From Anaerolineae bacterium (GTDB lineage: Bacteria > Chloroflexota > Anaerolineae > Aggregatilineales > Aggregatilineaceae): 64,000 nucleotides of DNA. The position numbers and the translations under genes were made by a program. Positions within the stretch are counted from its first letter, which is position 1, and every line of letters starts with the position of its first letter. This document shows, in pieces, positions 41,170 through 48,719 of this stretch. Location: assembly GCA_023382715.1 (NCBI GenBank), contig JAHDWP010000002.1, forward strand, positions 101,823 through 165,822, given 5' to 3'. The notes beneath the pieces were generated by a model that searched no databases, was not told where the DNA came from, and was given only the letters and a program-made list of their open reading frames with translations.

Positions 41170-41178
41170 TGTTATACT
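41170..41178 (+). promoter_or_regulatory. extended -10 promoter for the TPR membrane protein
   Basis: TGT-TATACT at 41170-41178 is an extended -10 (TGn plus near-consensus hexamer). No -35 match is seen at the right distance. The ATG is 40 bases downstream. Confidence 0.5.
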
Positions 41179-41217
41179 GGGGGACGGATTCGGTCGCCTT
41201 GCGAGCAGGAGCGCTCT

Positions 41218-42243
41218 ATGACTTTCCAGGGAATCCGGTTTGGCCGGGTCGTGCAGGCGGTGTTCATGGTGTTCCTGGCGTCGTTAGGGCTGTCATTGCT
41301 CACTTCCTGCCTGGTCATGCCTTTTGTGCCCGCCGAGATGATGGATCGCCTCTCCGATCTGCTCGCGGCGTTCAGCACCAGCGGCTCTAACCAGGAGCAA
41401 CAGCTCGAGCTGCTCCAGAAAGACATGAACACCTTCGCCCAGGACTTCGAGGGAGAGCTGACCGTCTACTACGCCGTCCAGTGGACGCTGGTCGCGGCAG
41501 TGACGTATCTGGTCGCGGGGCGCATGGCGCGTCGCGCAACTGTGCCTGCCCAGGCCGCCGGCTACGGCCTGCTGATCGGTGTCGGCGTGCTGATCAGCTA
41601 CGGCGCGTTCTGCGTGGTGATGACCATTGCCCCTGGGGGGATCAAGCTGCTCTACCTGATGCTGCTGGTGATGGCCGGTTACTTCGGTGGGCGCAGCGCG
41701 GCGGGCCGGCTCGTGCCGGCGGACGCAGCCGCTCCTGGCCGGCCCGAATCCATACGGCCCTTCTCCGCCTTCAGCCAGCCGGGCGCGAGGCCGGAAGTCT
41801 ACTACAACATGGGCGTGCAGGCGGCGCTCGGCGGGCGGCGCGACGAGGCGCGCCAGCACTTCACCCGCGCCGTGCAGGGCAACCCGCGCTATGTCGAGGC
41901 GTGGCTTCAGTTGGCGAATCTGGCCGATACGCCGGAGCAAGCCTGGAACTACGTTCAGCAGGCGCGCGCCATCAGCCCGGACGATCCTGCCGTGCAGCAG
42001 GCCGTCAGCGTGATCTGGCCGCAGGTGGCCGCCTCTGCCGGGTCGCTCAGTCCATCGCGCGCGCAGCCACCTTACGCTGGCGGGGCGCAGGACGGCGTCT
42101 CCATTCCGCGCTCGACGCTGCCGGCGGGCATCTACGAGGACAACCTCCCGCTGCCTCCCAGCGAAGAGGGGAGTAGCGCGCTGCCGTCCGGCTCGCCAGA
42201 GGAACACGCGCCGGGGGATGAGCCGCATTCCGGCGCTGGCTGA
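41218..42243 (+). CDS. membrane protein with C-terminal TPR
   Basis: 341 residues from ATG 41218 (GCAGGAGCG upstream). A first helix (about 10-32), a helical extracytoplasmic segment with EQQLELLQKDMNTFAQDF, then three helices to about residue 160. The cytoplasmic C-terminus contains about two TPR units (YYNMGVQAALGGRRDEARQHFTRAVQGNP, YVEAWLQLANLADTPEQAWNYVQQARAISP) and a Ser/Pro-rich acidic tail. It probably serves as a membrane scaffold. A terminator-like hairpin follows. Confidence 0.72.
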   Translation: MTFQGIRFGRVVQAVFMVFLASLGLSLLTSCLVMPFVPAEMMDRLSDLLAAFSTSGSNQEQQLELLQKDMNTFAQDFEGELTVYYAVQWTLVAAVTYLVAGRMARRATVPAQAAGYGLLIGVGVLISYGAFCVVMTIAPGGIKLLYLMLLVMAGYFGGRSAAGRLVPADAAAPGRPESIRPFSAFSQPGARPEVYYNMGVQAALGGRRDEARQHFTRAVQGNPRYVEAWLQLANLADTPEQAWNYVQQARAISPDDPAVQQAVSVIWPQVAASAGSLSPSRAQPPYAGGAQDGVSIPRSTLPAGIYEDNLPLPPSEEGSSALPSGSPEEHAPGDEPHSGAG

Positions 42244-42246
42244 TCA

Positions 42247-42278
42247 AAAAGCCGGGGGCCGTATTCTCTGGCCCCCGG
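42247..42278 (-). terminator. intrinsic terminator
   Basis: CCGGGGGCC / GGCCCCCGG perfect 9-base stem with a 9-base loop; on the minus strand it is followed by CTTTTTGA. It ends the leftward thioredoxin-like gene and may also help stop the rightward TPR gene. Confidence 0.85.
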
Positions 42279-42297
42279 TGACGGTGACGTTGTTTGC

Positions 42298-43503
42298 TCA
42301 GCTACCCAGGTAGGTGCTCACGGCCTCGCTGACCGACAGCCCGTCGTCAATGATCAGGGCGATCACCCCGCGCAGGACGTCAATCGGCACAATGCCGCTC
42401 CATACCCGTCCGTCGGGGAACTTGAGCGTTTCCGGCGCGCCACCGTCCGCGCCGAGGAGCACGGTCGGCGTGCCGCTCAGCCCGTAGTCGAGGAAGTCGG
42501 TGCGGATGGTGGTGAGCGCCTCGCTGTAGGTGTCCGCGTCCATGCAGGCGGTGAGCGCGGCCAGGTCAACATCCAGCGGCTCCAGCAGGCTCCGCACGCC
42601 TTCCGCGCTGTACGCTTCCGCATAGCCGACCGTCAGGTAGCCGTCCCACAGGGCCTTGTACGCGCTGTAGCCTTTGCCCTGTTCGGCGGCACAGAGCGTC
42701 GCCTCGGTCGCGCGCAGGGCCATTTCGTCGCCGGCGATCGGCGCGACTTCGATGCGCATCCGCCCGGTGTCCGCTTCGAGCGCGATCAGGTGTTCGAGGG
42801 GCAGGCTGTAGTTGGCGCAGTGCCCGCAGGTGAAGCTGAAGAACTCGATGGCGCTGACCGGCGCATCATTGTCTCCGTAGATCAGGCGGCCTTCTTCGGC
42901 CAGGCTGACCTGCCAGGCGGCGTCAACTGCCGCGTAATCGGGCGTGGGCGGGGCAATCTCCATCGAGTCGAGAATTTCCTGCACAGCCGCGCCCTCTCCG
43001 ATCTGGAACGACGCCTGGAGGAACAGCGCAGCCCCCTTGTCACCATAGGGCAGCAGGACAATCTGATTCGTAGAGTTGCTCGCTTCCTCGTCGAAGACGA
43101 TCCCAAACCCATCCAGCCCGGCGACGCTGAAGGGCGTCACTTCGCCGCCAACCTGCTGGGCCACCGGGCCGAGCGCGCTGTCCAGCGTCGTGTCTGGCCC
43201 CAGGCTGGGGTACACCTGGAACATGATGAACGCGCCTGCGCCGGACTCCAACGCCTCCGGCGAAACTAGCGCCAGGTCGTAGTTTTGGCCCTGGCTCAGA
43301 ACCTGCCAGTCTTCCGGCAAGGTGACCGTGACGCCGTATTCCTCCCAGACGAAGGTCCTGGTCGGGTCCTCCTGGCGGGGCAGCGCGGACACGTCGCCGG
43401 CGCGACCGGCGAAGGCGTGCGCGCCGCTGACGCCCACGCTGCTCAGCAGGCCGATCAGCAAGCTCAGCGCCAGGGCCAATCCCACGATTGATCGTTTGGT
43501 CAT
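42298..43503 (-). CDS. exported PsbP-like/DsbA-like thioredoxin-fold fusion
   Basis: 401 residues. A signal peptide (MTKRSIVGLALALSLLIGLL...) is followed by a PsbP/DUF1795-like beta domain at about 45-185 (YGVTVTLPEDWQVLSQGQNYDLALVSP, GLDGFGIVFDEEASNSTNQIVLLPYG). The C-terminal half is a DsbA/thioredoxin-like domain with C226-G-H-C229 in FFSFTCGHCANYSLPLEHLI and the cis-Pro region SGTPTVLLG. It likely acts as an oxidant or isomerase for secreted proteins. The covalent joining of the two domains is unusual. The end is marked by a strong terminator. Confidence 0.83.
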   Translation of the reverse strand: MTKRSIVGLALALSLLIGLLSSVGVSGAHAFAGRAGDVSALPRQEDPTRTFVWEEYGVTVTLPEDWQVLSQGQNYDLALVSPEALESGAGAFIMFQVYPSLGPDTTLDSALGPVAQQVGGEVTPFSVAGLDGFGIVFDEEASNSTNQIVLLPYGDKGAALFLQASFQIGEGAAVQEILDSMEIAPPTPDYAAVDAAWQVSLAEEGRLIYGDNDAPVSAIEFFSFTCGHCANYSLPLEHLIALEADTGRMRIEVAPIAGDEMALRATEATLCAAEQGKGYSAYKALWDGYLTVGYAEAYSAEGVRSLLEPLDVDLAALTACMDADTYSEALTTIRTDFLDYGLSGTPTVLLGADGGAPETLKFPDGRVWSGIVPIDVLRGVIALIIDDGLSVSEAVSTYLGS

Positions 43504-43936
43504 GACAATGCTCCAGTGTTTGGGCTAATGGACTTAGGCAAGGTGCGCGCGCCATCATCAGGGCCGTTTGAGAAGTTGTGCGCCAGCCTTTGCCCCCCAT
43601 CCCCGGCCCTTCCCCCCTCGCGGGGGAAGGGAGAAAAGCGCGCCCGCTGAGCTTCTCCCTCCCTGTGGGGGAGGGTTTGGGGTGGGGGGAAACAGCTTCT
43701 CATAGGGTCTCTCAGGGAGCGCATCCTCTGGCAGCCTGTCGTGGACGTGCTAGAGGTGCCGCAGATTATAGCGGCGGTGGGCTGCAAGCGCACAGTGCAA
43801 GGGGCTGGCCGGGCTGAGGTCAAGCAGCGCGTCGCGGTCAACCCTGGCACGCACCCGCCGCTTCTCTGCATTGCGCACGGGGAAACGCCGTGTTAGAGTC
43901 CCCCTTGTTATCCGCGATGCAGAATTAAGGATCACC
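43504..43936. other. intergenic region with repeat families A and D
   Basis: No gene seen. 43583-43702 is a full family A element (CCCCCCATCCCCGGCCCTTC through GGTTTGGGGTGGGGGGAAA). 43806-43862 holds a degraded family D end (GCGTCGCGGTCAACCCTGGC, ACGCACCCGCC). No convincing promoter was identified on either strand. Confidence 0.7.
43583..43702. repeat. Family A palindromic repeat
   Basis: Closest relative of the copy inside the GT39 gene: its reverse complement shares the 19-base word GGGGATGGGGGGCAAAGGC and the CTTTTCTCCCTTCCCCC arm with 7610-7660. Confidence 0.88.
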
Positions 43937-44710
43937 ATGCTCAAAGCAGTGCTCTTCGACCTGGACCAGACCCTCATGGACTGGAGCCAGATCGAGTCGT
44001 GGGAAGATTACCAGTGGCAGCGTATTTCGGCGCTGCTCGACTATGCGCGCCAGGCGCTCGACGCACCGCCAGAGCTAAAGCCAGAGGCGCTGCTCGCCGC
44101 CTTTCACCGGTCGAGCAGCGCGGCCTGGCAGCGCGCGCGCCTCACCCTGCAAGCGCCCAGCATCAGCGCGGTGCTTGTGGAGGCGCTGGCGGCGGTGAGC
44201 GTATCCGTGCACGAGGCCGACTCGACCGCGGTGCTGCGCGCCTACAGCGGTCAGCTTCCGGAGGGCGAGCGCGCCTATCCCGATGTGCTCGACGTGCTGC
44301 CCCAGATTCAGGCGCACGGCGTGGCGCTGGGCCTGATCACCAACTCCGCGCACCCCATGTACCTGCGCGATCATGAATTGCGCGCGACGGGGATGCTCGA
44401 CCTCTTTCCGACGTGCCGCCTGTCGGCGGTGGACGTGGGCGTGATCAAGCCGCACCCGGACATTTTCAAATACGGGCTGGACTTGCTGGGCGTCGAGCCG
44501 CACGAAGCGGTCTTCGTCGGCGACAGCCTGGAAGCGGATGTCGCCGGCGCGCAGGGAGCGGGCATTTACAGCGTGTGGATCGCCCGCGAGGGCGAGGCGG
44601 TTGAGGCCAATGACGAGATCGTGCCGGATGCTGCCATTACCACGCTGCACGATCTGCTGCCAGTGCTGGATCGTGGGTTTCCGGGATGGCGTAACGGACA
44701 CGGGCGATGA
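43937..44710 (+). CDS. HAD family hydrolase
   Basis: 257 residues from ATG 43937 (AAGGA seven bases upstream); the frame is open further but without SD. HAD motifs: I, VLFDLDQTLMDW (D-x-D nucleophile); II, LGLITNSA; III, VGVIKPHPDIF (Lys); IV, VFVGDSLEADVAGAQGAG. A helical cap lies between motifs I and II, as in the phosphoglycolate-phosphatase-like subfamily. It dephosphorylates a small phospho-metabolite that cannot be named. The stop overlaps the start of the shikimate-kinase-like gene. Confidence 0.9.
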   Translation: MLKAVLFDLDQTLMDWSQIESWEDYQWQRISALLDYARQALDAPPELKPEALLAAFHRSSSAAWQRARLTLQAPSISAVLVEALAAVSVSVHEADSTAVLRAYSGQLPEGERAYPDVLDVLPQIQAHGVALGLITNSAHPMYLRDHELRATGMLDLFPTCRLSAVDVGVIKPHPDIFKYGLDLLGVEPHEAVFVGDSLEADVAGAQGAGIYSVWIAREGEAVEANDEIVPDAAITTLHDLLPVLDRGFPGWRNGHGR

Positions 44711-45246
44711 GCGCGGTCTTTGAGACAGCGCCCTACCAAAACCTGACCCTCACCGGGCCGATGGGCGTGGGCAAGACGGCGGTGGGCCGGGCGGTGGCCC
44801 AACACCTGGGCGCGGAGTTCTTCGACCTGGAGAACGAGATTCTGGCGCGCGAGGGCCAGCCCGCCGAAGCGATCCGCGAGCTATTCGGCGAGGCGCGCCT
44901 GAAGACGCTGGAGATGACGGCCATCCGCGACCTGACGCTGCGCCGTCACGCGGTGATCGCCGTTGGCGGGCCGGCCATGCTCGACGAGACGAACCGCGCG
45001 CGCCTGGCCGAGGCTGGGCCGATCCTGTGCCTGACGTGCCGCCTGGATGAGATTCTGCGGCGGATGCACGCCGCGCGCGGGGCGTGGTTTCACAACCCGG
45101 CCAACCGCGGGATGCTGCTCAGCCGCCTGAAGCGCGAGATGCGCGTGATGGCGCTCGACCTGCCCAGGCTGGACACGTCGCGGCTGTCCATCGTGGAGAC
45201 AGAGGCGGCAGTGGCGGCCTATTGGCTGGAGCACGCCCGGTTGTAG
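44707..45246 (+). CDS. aroK: shikimate kinase-like P-loop kinase
   Basis: 179 residues. Walker A GPMGVGKTAVGRAVAQHLG at about 17-35, then FFDLENEILAREGQ (the D-x-[ED] substrate segment), ARLKTLEMTAIRDL and VIAVGGPAMLDE (glycine-rich substrate motif). These align with shikimate kinase. The Arg of the F/G-E-x-x-F-R motif appears changed to lysine (FGEARLKTLEM), and the LID segment is RGAWFHNPANRGMLL. Shikimate kinase is likely but a related small-molecule kinase is possible. It overlaps the HAD gene; aroE lies 14 kb away. Confidence 0.72.
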   Translation: MSAVFETAPYQNLTLTGPMGVGKTAVGRAVAQHLGAEFFDLENEILAREGQPAEAIRELFGEARLKTLEMTAIRDLTLRRHAVIAVGGPAMLDETNRARLAEAGPILCLTCRLDEILRRMHAARGAWFHNPANRGMLLSRLKREMRVMALDLPRLDTSRLSIVETEAAVAAYWLEHARL

Positions 45247-45427
45247 AATGGTGATCAGAGATCGGCTGCCAGTGGTCAGAAGTCAATCGAAAATATAGAA
45301 CCTGGCGCAGGCAGCGCGCTTCTTGAGGATTGAAGCGGATAACTATTGCCTTGCGCTGACCACTGGCTGCTGACCACTGCTCGCTGCTCGCTAACTACTG
45401 ACAACAGATTTGCGGAAAGGATCGGCT
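45247..45427. repeat. short-word repeat region before the amidase gene
   Basis: ATCGGCTGCCAGTGGTCAG at the left; CTGACCACTGGCTGC and CTGACCACTGC plus CTCGCTGCTCGC at the right, forming a loose stem. Less GC-rich than the flanks. No gene. Confidence 0.55.
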
Positions 45428-46207
45428 ATGGCTCCCTTAACCGTATCGCTGGTTCAGATGAACGTGCGCAAGGGCGCGCCGCGCACCAACTGGACGACCA
45501 TGCAGCAGTACGCTGTCCAGGCCGCGCAGCAGGGCGCGCAGCTCGTCGTCTTCCCGGAGCTGTGGGACGCCGGCGGCGCGTTCGATAAGGGGCGCGAGAT
45601 GGCCAGCTCGCTCAGCGGCGGGCTGTTCGCCCAGGTAGTCGCCCTGGCCCGCCAGCACAACATCCACATCCTCGGCTCGCTCTACGAGAAGCGCGGCACC
45701 GGCGTCTGCAATACGATGGCCATCATCTCGCCGCGCAACGGCGTGATGGGCGCTTACCGCAAGATTCACCTGTTCCCGCTGATGCAGGAAGATCGCTGGC
45801 TGCTGCCCGGCGAGGCCCCGCTGACCATTGACCTGCCCTGGGGCCGGACGGGGTTCGCCATCTGCTATGACCTGCGCTTCCCGGAGCTATTCCGCCGGTA
45901 CGCGGCGGAGCGCGCCGAGATTGTGGTCATGCCGATGGCCTGGCCGCACCCGCGCCTGGCCCATTACCGCACGCTGCTGCGCGCGCGGGCCATCGAGAAC
46001 CAGTGCTTTATGGTGGCGGTCAACCGGGTGGGGCCGGAAGAAGACGGCGGCCCGCAGTTCTTCGGGCATTCGTCGGTGATCGATCCCTGGGGCGAGACGG
46101 TGCTCGAAGCGGGCGAGGTAGAGGGCCTCTTCACCGTCACGGTGGACATCGGCCAAGCGGCGCGCGTGCGCCGCGAGCTGCCCGCGCTGGACGGAATGCG
46201 CCTGTAA
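45428..46207 (+). CDS. carbon-nitrogen hydrolase (nitrilase superfamily)
   Basis: 259 residues from ATG 45428, with AAAGGA eight bases upstream. The catalytic triad is visible: Glu in LVVFPELWDAGG, Lys in YRKIHLFPLM, and Cys in FAICYDLRFPELFR. HSSVIDPWGE follows. The pattern matches omega-amidase and NIT2/YafV-like enzymes, which hydrolyse omega-amides such as alpha-ketoglutaramate, but other short amides are possible. It is separated from the shikimate-kinase-like gene by a repeat region and converges on a leftward lipoprotein gene. Confidence 0.9.
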   Translation: MAPLTVSLVQMNVRKGAPRTNWTTMQQYAVQAAQQGAQLVVFPELWDAGGAFDKGREMASSLSGGLFAQVVALARQHNIHILGSLYEKRGTGVCNTMAIISPRNGVMGAYRKIHLFPLMQEDRWLLPGEAPLTIDLPWGRTGFAICYDLRFPELFRRYAAERAEIVVMPMAWPHPRLAHYRTLLRARAIENQCFMVAVNRVGPEEDGGPQFFGHSSVIDPWGETVLEAGEVEGLFTVTVDIGQAARVRRELPALDGMRL

Positions 46208-46217
46208 CGGCGCGCGC

Positions 46218-47081
46218 TCACGGGGCCAGCGGGCCGGAATGCCGCCCTTCGGCGCTGAACAGGGCGTAGACCGTCCCGCCGACCGAGAACAGCGCCCCCC
46301 GCTCGAAGTCCTGCCAGAAACCGGCGGCTGATGCTTCTGACTGCGTGCCCCAGCCCAGCGCATCGCGGATGGCGGCATTGCTGCGCCAGACCAGCCCGAA
46401 GCCGCGCACCGGCTGGAGCACGCCGGGCGGCGCGCTGAACGCCGGGTCATCGGCGGGCATCCCCTCGCTCCAGCTATCGGCCACCTGCCAGAACTGCCCG
46501 CTGGTCGCCAGCGCATAAATCTGGCGCACGTCCCCGCGCCAGACCATGATCCCGCGCTCGAACGGTTGCAGTGCCATCACCGCGACGGAGACGCCGCCGC
46601 TCACCGGGCAACCCAGCCGTTCGCGCAGGGCCGGGTCGCGGTTGTAGGCGTTGGCGACGACTGCGCTCACCGCAAAGCTACACGCGCCGCCGTCACCCCC
46701 CGCGCCGACCGCACCGCTGGCGATCACCGCGCTGCCGCCCGGCGCGCCGCTGAACACATAAGGGGCCAGGGTGGGCGCTGGCTCGCCGCTCTCCGAAGTT
46801 GGCTCGCCCAGGAAGATGCCCACATAAGGCGTCAGCGTGGGGGTGGGCTGTGGCGGGCCAGGGGTAGGCGAAGAGACGGTGATCGCCACCGTCTCGCCGC
46901 CGACCAGCACCGGCGTCGGCGTGGCCGTCAGCACGACGGTGGCAAGCTGCTTGGGCAGCGCATCGAAGCCGGTCAGGACCGGCGGGTCGCCGGACGGGGC
47001 GGGCGTTTCGTCGCTGCACGCCACCAGCAGCAGCACCGGCGCCAGCAGGATCGCCAGATACAGGTTCGCGCGCCGCGTCAT
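46218..47081 (-). CDS. putative lipoprotein with LGFP-like repeats
   Basis: 287 residues from ATG 47079-47081, which overlaps the Nudix stop (ATGA). Lipobox LLLVAC follows MTRRANLYLAILLAP. A long Pro/Thr linker (about 20-110: PTPVLVGGETVAITVSSPTP...) leads to repeat units with the pattern RLGCP...Q.FERG.M.W....IYAL (about 165-205) and a related FWQDFERGALFSVGGTVYALF unit at the end. Similar units occur in surface lipoproteins and probably bind cell-wall or ligand structures. The function is unknown. Confidence 0.75.
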   Translation of the reverse strand: MTRRANLYLAILLAPVLLLVACSDETPAPSGDPPVLTGFDALPKQLATVVLTATPTPVLVGGETVAITVSSPTPGPPQPTPTLTPYVGIFLGEPTSESGEPAPTLAPYVFSGAPGGSAVIASGAVGAGGDGGACSFAVSAVVANAYNRDPALRERLGCPVSGGVSVAVMALQPFERGIMVWRGDVRQIYALATSGQFWQVADSWSEGMPADDPAFSAPPGVLQPVRGFGLVWRSNAAIRDALGWGTQSEASAAGFWQDFERGALFSVGGTVYALFSAEGRHSGPLAP

Positions 47082-47644
47082 GGCAGCCACTCCGGGCAGT
47101 GCGCGCGCAGCGCCGGCTCGCACAGCAGCAGGGCCAGCGCGCTCGGCCCATCCTTGATCTGCCCGGCGCGGGCCAGGCGCAGCCCCTCGGCCACCGGCAT
47201 CGCGCGCAGCTCGATCAGCTCGGTCGGCTCGCGGTGGGGCTGGCCGAGCGTCACGCCCAGCGCCAGGTATACCCAGGCGATTTCATCACCGATGCCGTTC
47301 ATCGTATAGAAGTCCGCAACCGGAATCAGCCGTTCCGCCGTCCCGCCGATCTCCTCGTACAGCTCGCGGGCGGCCATTGTCGCCGGGTCAACGCCCGGCT
47401 CGACATTGCCCGCCGGCACTTCCAGGCACCAGTCGTCCACCGCGTAGCGATACTGGCGGATCAGCACCAGGTCGCCGCCGGCGGTGACCGGCACCACCCA
47501 CACGGCGGCGGGCTTCTCGATGACCGTGTAGGTGAACTGGCCGCCGCTCGCCTCGCCCAGCGTGTCCTGGCGTACATGGTACCAGCGGCTCTGCCACAGA
47601 TAGCGGCGAGCGAGGAGATCGTAGGGCGGCTTGCGCGTGCTCAC
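47078..47644 (-). CDS. Nudix hydrolase, ADP-ribose pyrophosphatase-like
   Basis: 188 residues if started at GTG 47642-47644 (CAGGA upstream); the open frame upstream is inside a MITE-like repeat. The Nudix box is complete: G-x5-E-x7-REL-x-EE-x-GG in GNVEPGVDPATMAARELYEE. The domain before it (VIEKPAAVWVVPVTAGGDLVLIRQYRYAV) is typical of ADP-ribose pyrophosphatases, which split ADP-ribose to AMP and ribose 5-phosphate. It is coupled to the downstream lipoprotein gene by an ATGA overlap. Confidence 0.88.
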   Translation of the reverse strand: MSTRKPPYDLLARRYLWQSRWYHVRQDTLGEASGGQFTYTVIEKPAAVWVVPVTAGGDLVLIRQYRYAVDDWCLEVPAGNVEPGVDPATMAARELYEEIGGTAERLIPVADFYTMNGIGDEIAWVYLALGVTLGQPHREPTELIELRAMPVAEGLRLARAGQIKDGPSALALLLCEPALRAHCPEWLP

Positions 47645-47731
47645 CGGGCGCTGTCCTGTATTCTGTGTGCAGGCTGTTCTGATGGGCAATTGTACGGGCG
47701 AACGGGCCTTTGTGCCAGCAATGCGGGTGTG

Positions 47732-47805
47732 GGGGTGCGTACAAAACCTGTCAGGGTGGGGCACGGCTCGGCTGCGCCCCCCGTGACCTCACCCCCGCCC
47801 GGCGC
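47732..47805. repeat. Family D MITE-like repeat, partial
   Basis: GGGTGCGTACAAAACCTGTC left end, then GTGACCTCACCCCCGCCCGG core; the right end is replaced by a CCCCCTCTCCGCCCGG hairpin (47820-47846). It lies upstream of the Nudix gene. Confidence 0.7.
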
Positions 47806-47908
47806 TGACGCGCCTCACCGCCCCCTCTCCGCCCGGAGAGGGGGCCTGAGGAGCGTGAAGTCTGGAGGGGCGGAGCGCAATGCGCCCCTGCCCGAAAGAG
47901 CGCGCCGA

Positions 47909-48451
47909 TCAGTCTTCGATCACGGGCAGGCGGCTGATGTCCGGGTCGGTGAACAGGTCGTATTCGTCACGGCTGCGCGTGCTGAACTCGGACACGACCG
48001 CCCCCTGTGGCCCGCCCTGGAACCAGTGCCAGGTTTCCGGCATGAGCGTGTACTGATCGCCGGGCTTGAGCACGATCTCGTGCCAGATGGTGTAGGTGTC
48101 GGCGCGGTGCGCGGGCGGCCTGGCCTTGGGATTCGGCGTCGGGTCGCCGGGCACGTACAGGTACACTTCGCCCCAGCGGCAGCGGAAGGTCTCTTCTTTG
48201 CCCGGCTCACCGTTCACCGGCGGGTGGAAATGCTGCGGACAGGTCTGGCCGGGCATCAGGATCAGCTCTTTGGCGCAGACGCGCTCCGTGTTGATGTAGG
48301 TGATCAGGGCCAGGCCGGTCTGCTCGTATTCGTTCAGCCCCAGGTCGGCGATCTCGATATTGGCCGTTTCTGTGGGCGTGAGGACGATGCCCGCCCGATC
48401 CAGGTACTCCCGGGCGACGCGCTGCCACTTGAGGACTTCTTCGCGTTTCAT
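47909..48451 (-). CDS. D-lyxose ketol-isomerase-like cupin
   Basis: 180 residues from ATG 48449-48451, with AAGGGGAA upstream. The sequence matches the D-lyxose isomerase family: KWQRVAREYLDRAGIVLTPTE, ELILMPGQTCPQHFHPPV (metal His pair), GKEETFRCRWGEVYLYVPG (metal Glu) and YTLMPETWHWFQGG (metal His). The enzyme interconverts D-lyxose and D-xylulose or D-mannose and D-fructose (EC 5.3.1.15 for lyxose). It appears monocistronic and is divergent from the kinase gene; the space between contains a family C palindrome. Confidence 0.87.
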   Translation of the reverse strand: MKREEVLKWQRVAREYLDRAGIVLTPTETANIEIADLGLNEYEQTGLALITYINTERVCAKELILMPGQTCPQHFHPPVNGEPGKEETFRCRWGEVYLYVPGDPTPNPKARPPAHRADTYTIWHEIVLKPGDQYTLMPETWHWFQGGPQGAVVSEFSTRSRDEYDLFTDPDISRLPVIED

Positions 48452-48574
48452 GGCTTCCCCTTGCAGGTGTGGTATCCAGAGGTCGGTATGCTGCGCTATG
48501 AGCAGAGTATACGGATCAGCGATGGCCGGAGCAAGGGCTTCGCCCGCTCGCACTGTAGACGTTCCCCCGCCGCC

Positions 48575-48608
48575 AGACTTCCGAAGTTTTCGGAAGATTC
48601 GGAAGTCT
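48575..48608. repeat. Family C 34-bp palindrome (ACTTCCGAAG words)
   Basis: AGACTTCCGAAG and ATTCGGAAGTCT ends with TTTTCGGAAG between. It aligns with 35767-35800 with few differences. It lies 112 bases before the kinase ATG. Confidence 0.82.
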
Positions 48609-48719
48609 TTGCATTCTCCCAGGTACCCCAGCGTGGAAGGCCTGCGCGATGTGCGGTACACTTGCCCGCGACCGTCGGCGCAGCTTTTCATCGGCGCGCT
48701 GCGCGACGCGACCAGAGCA

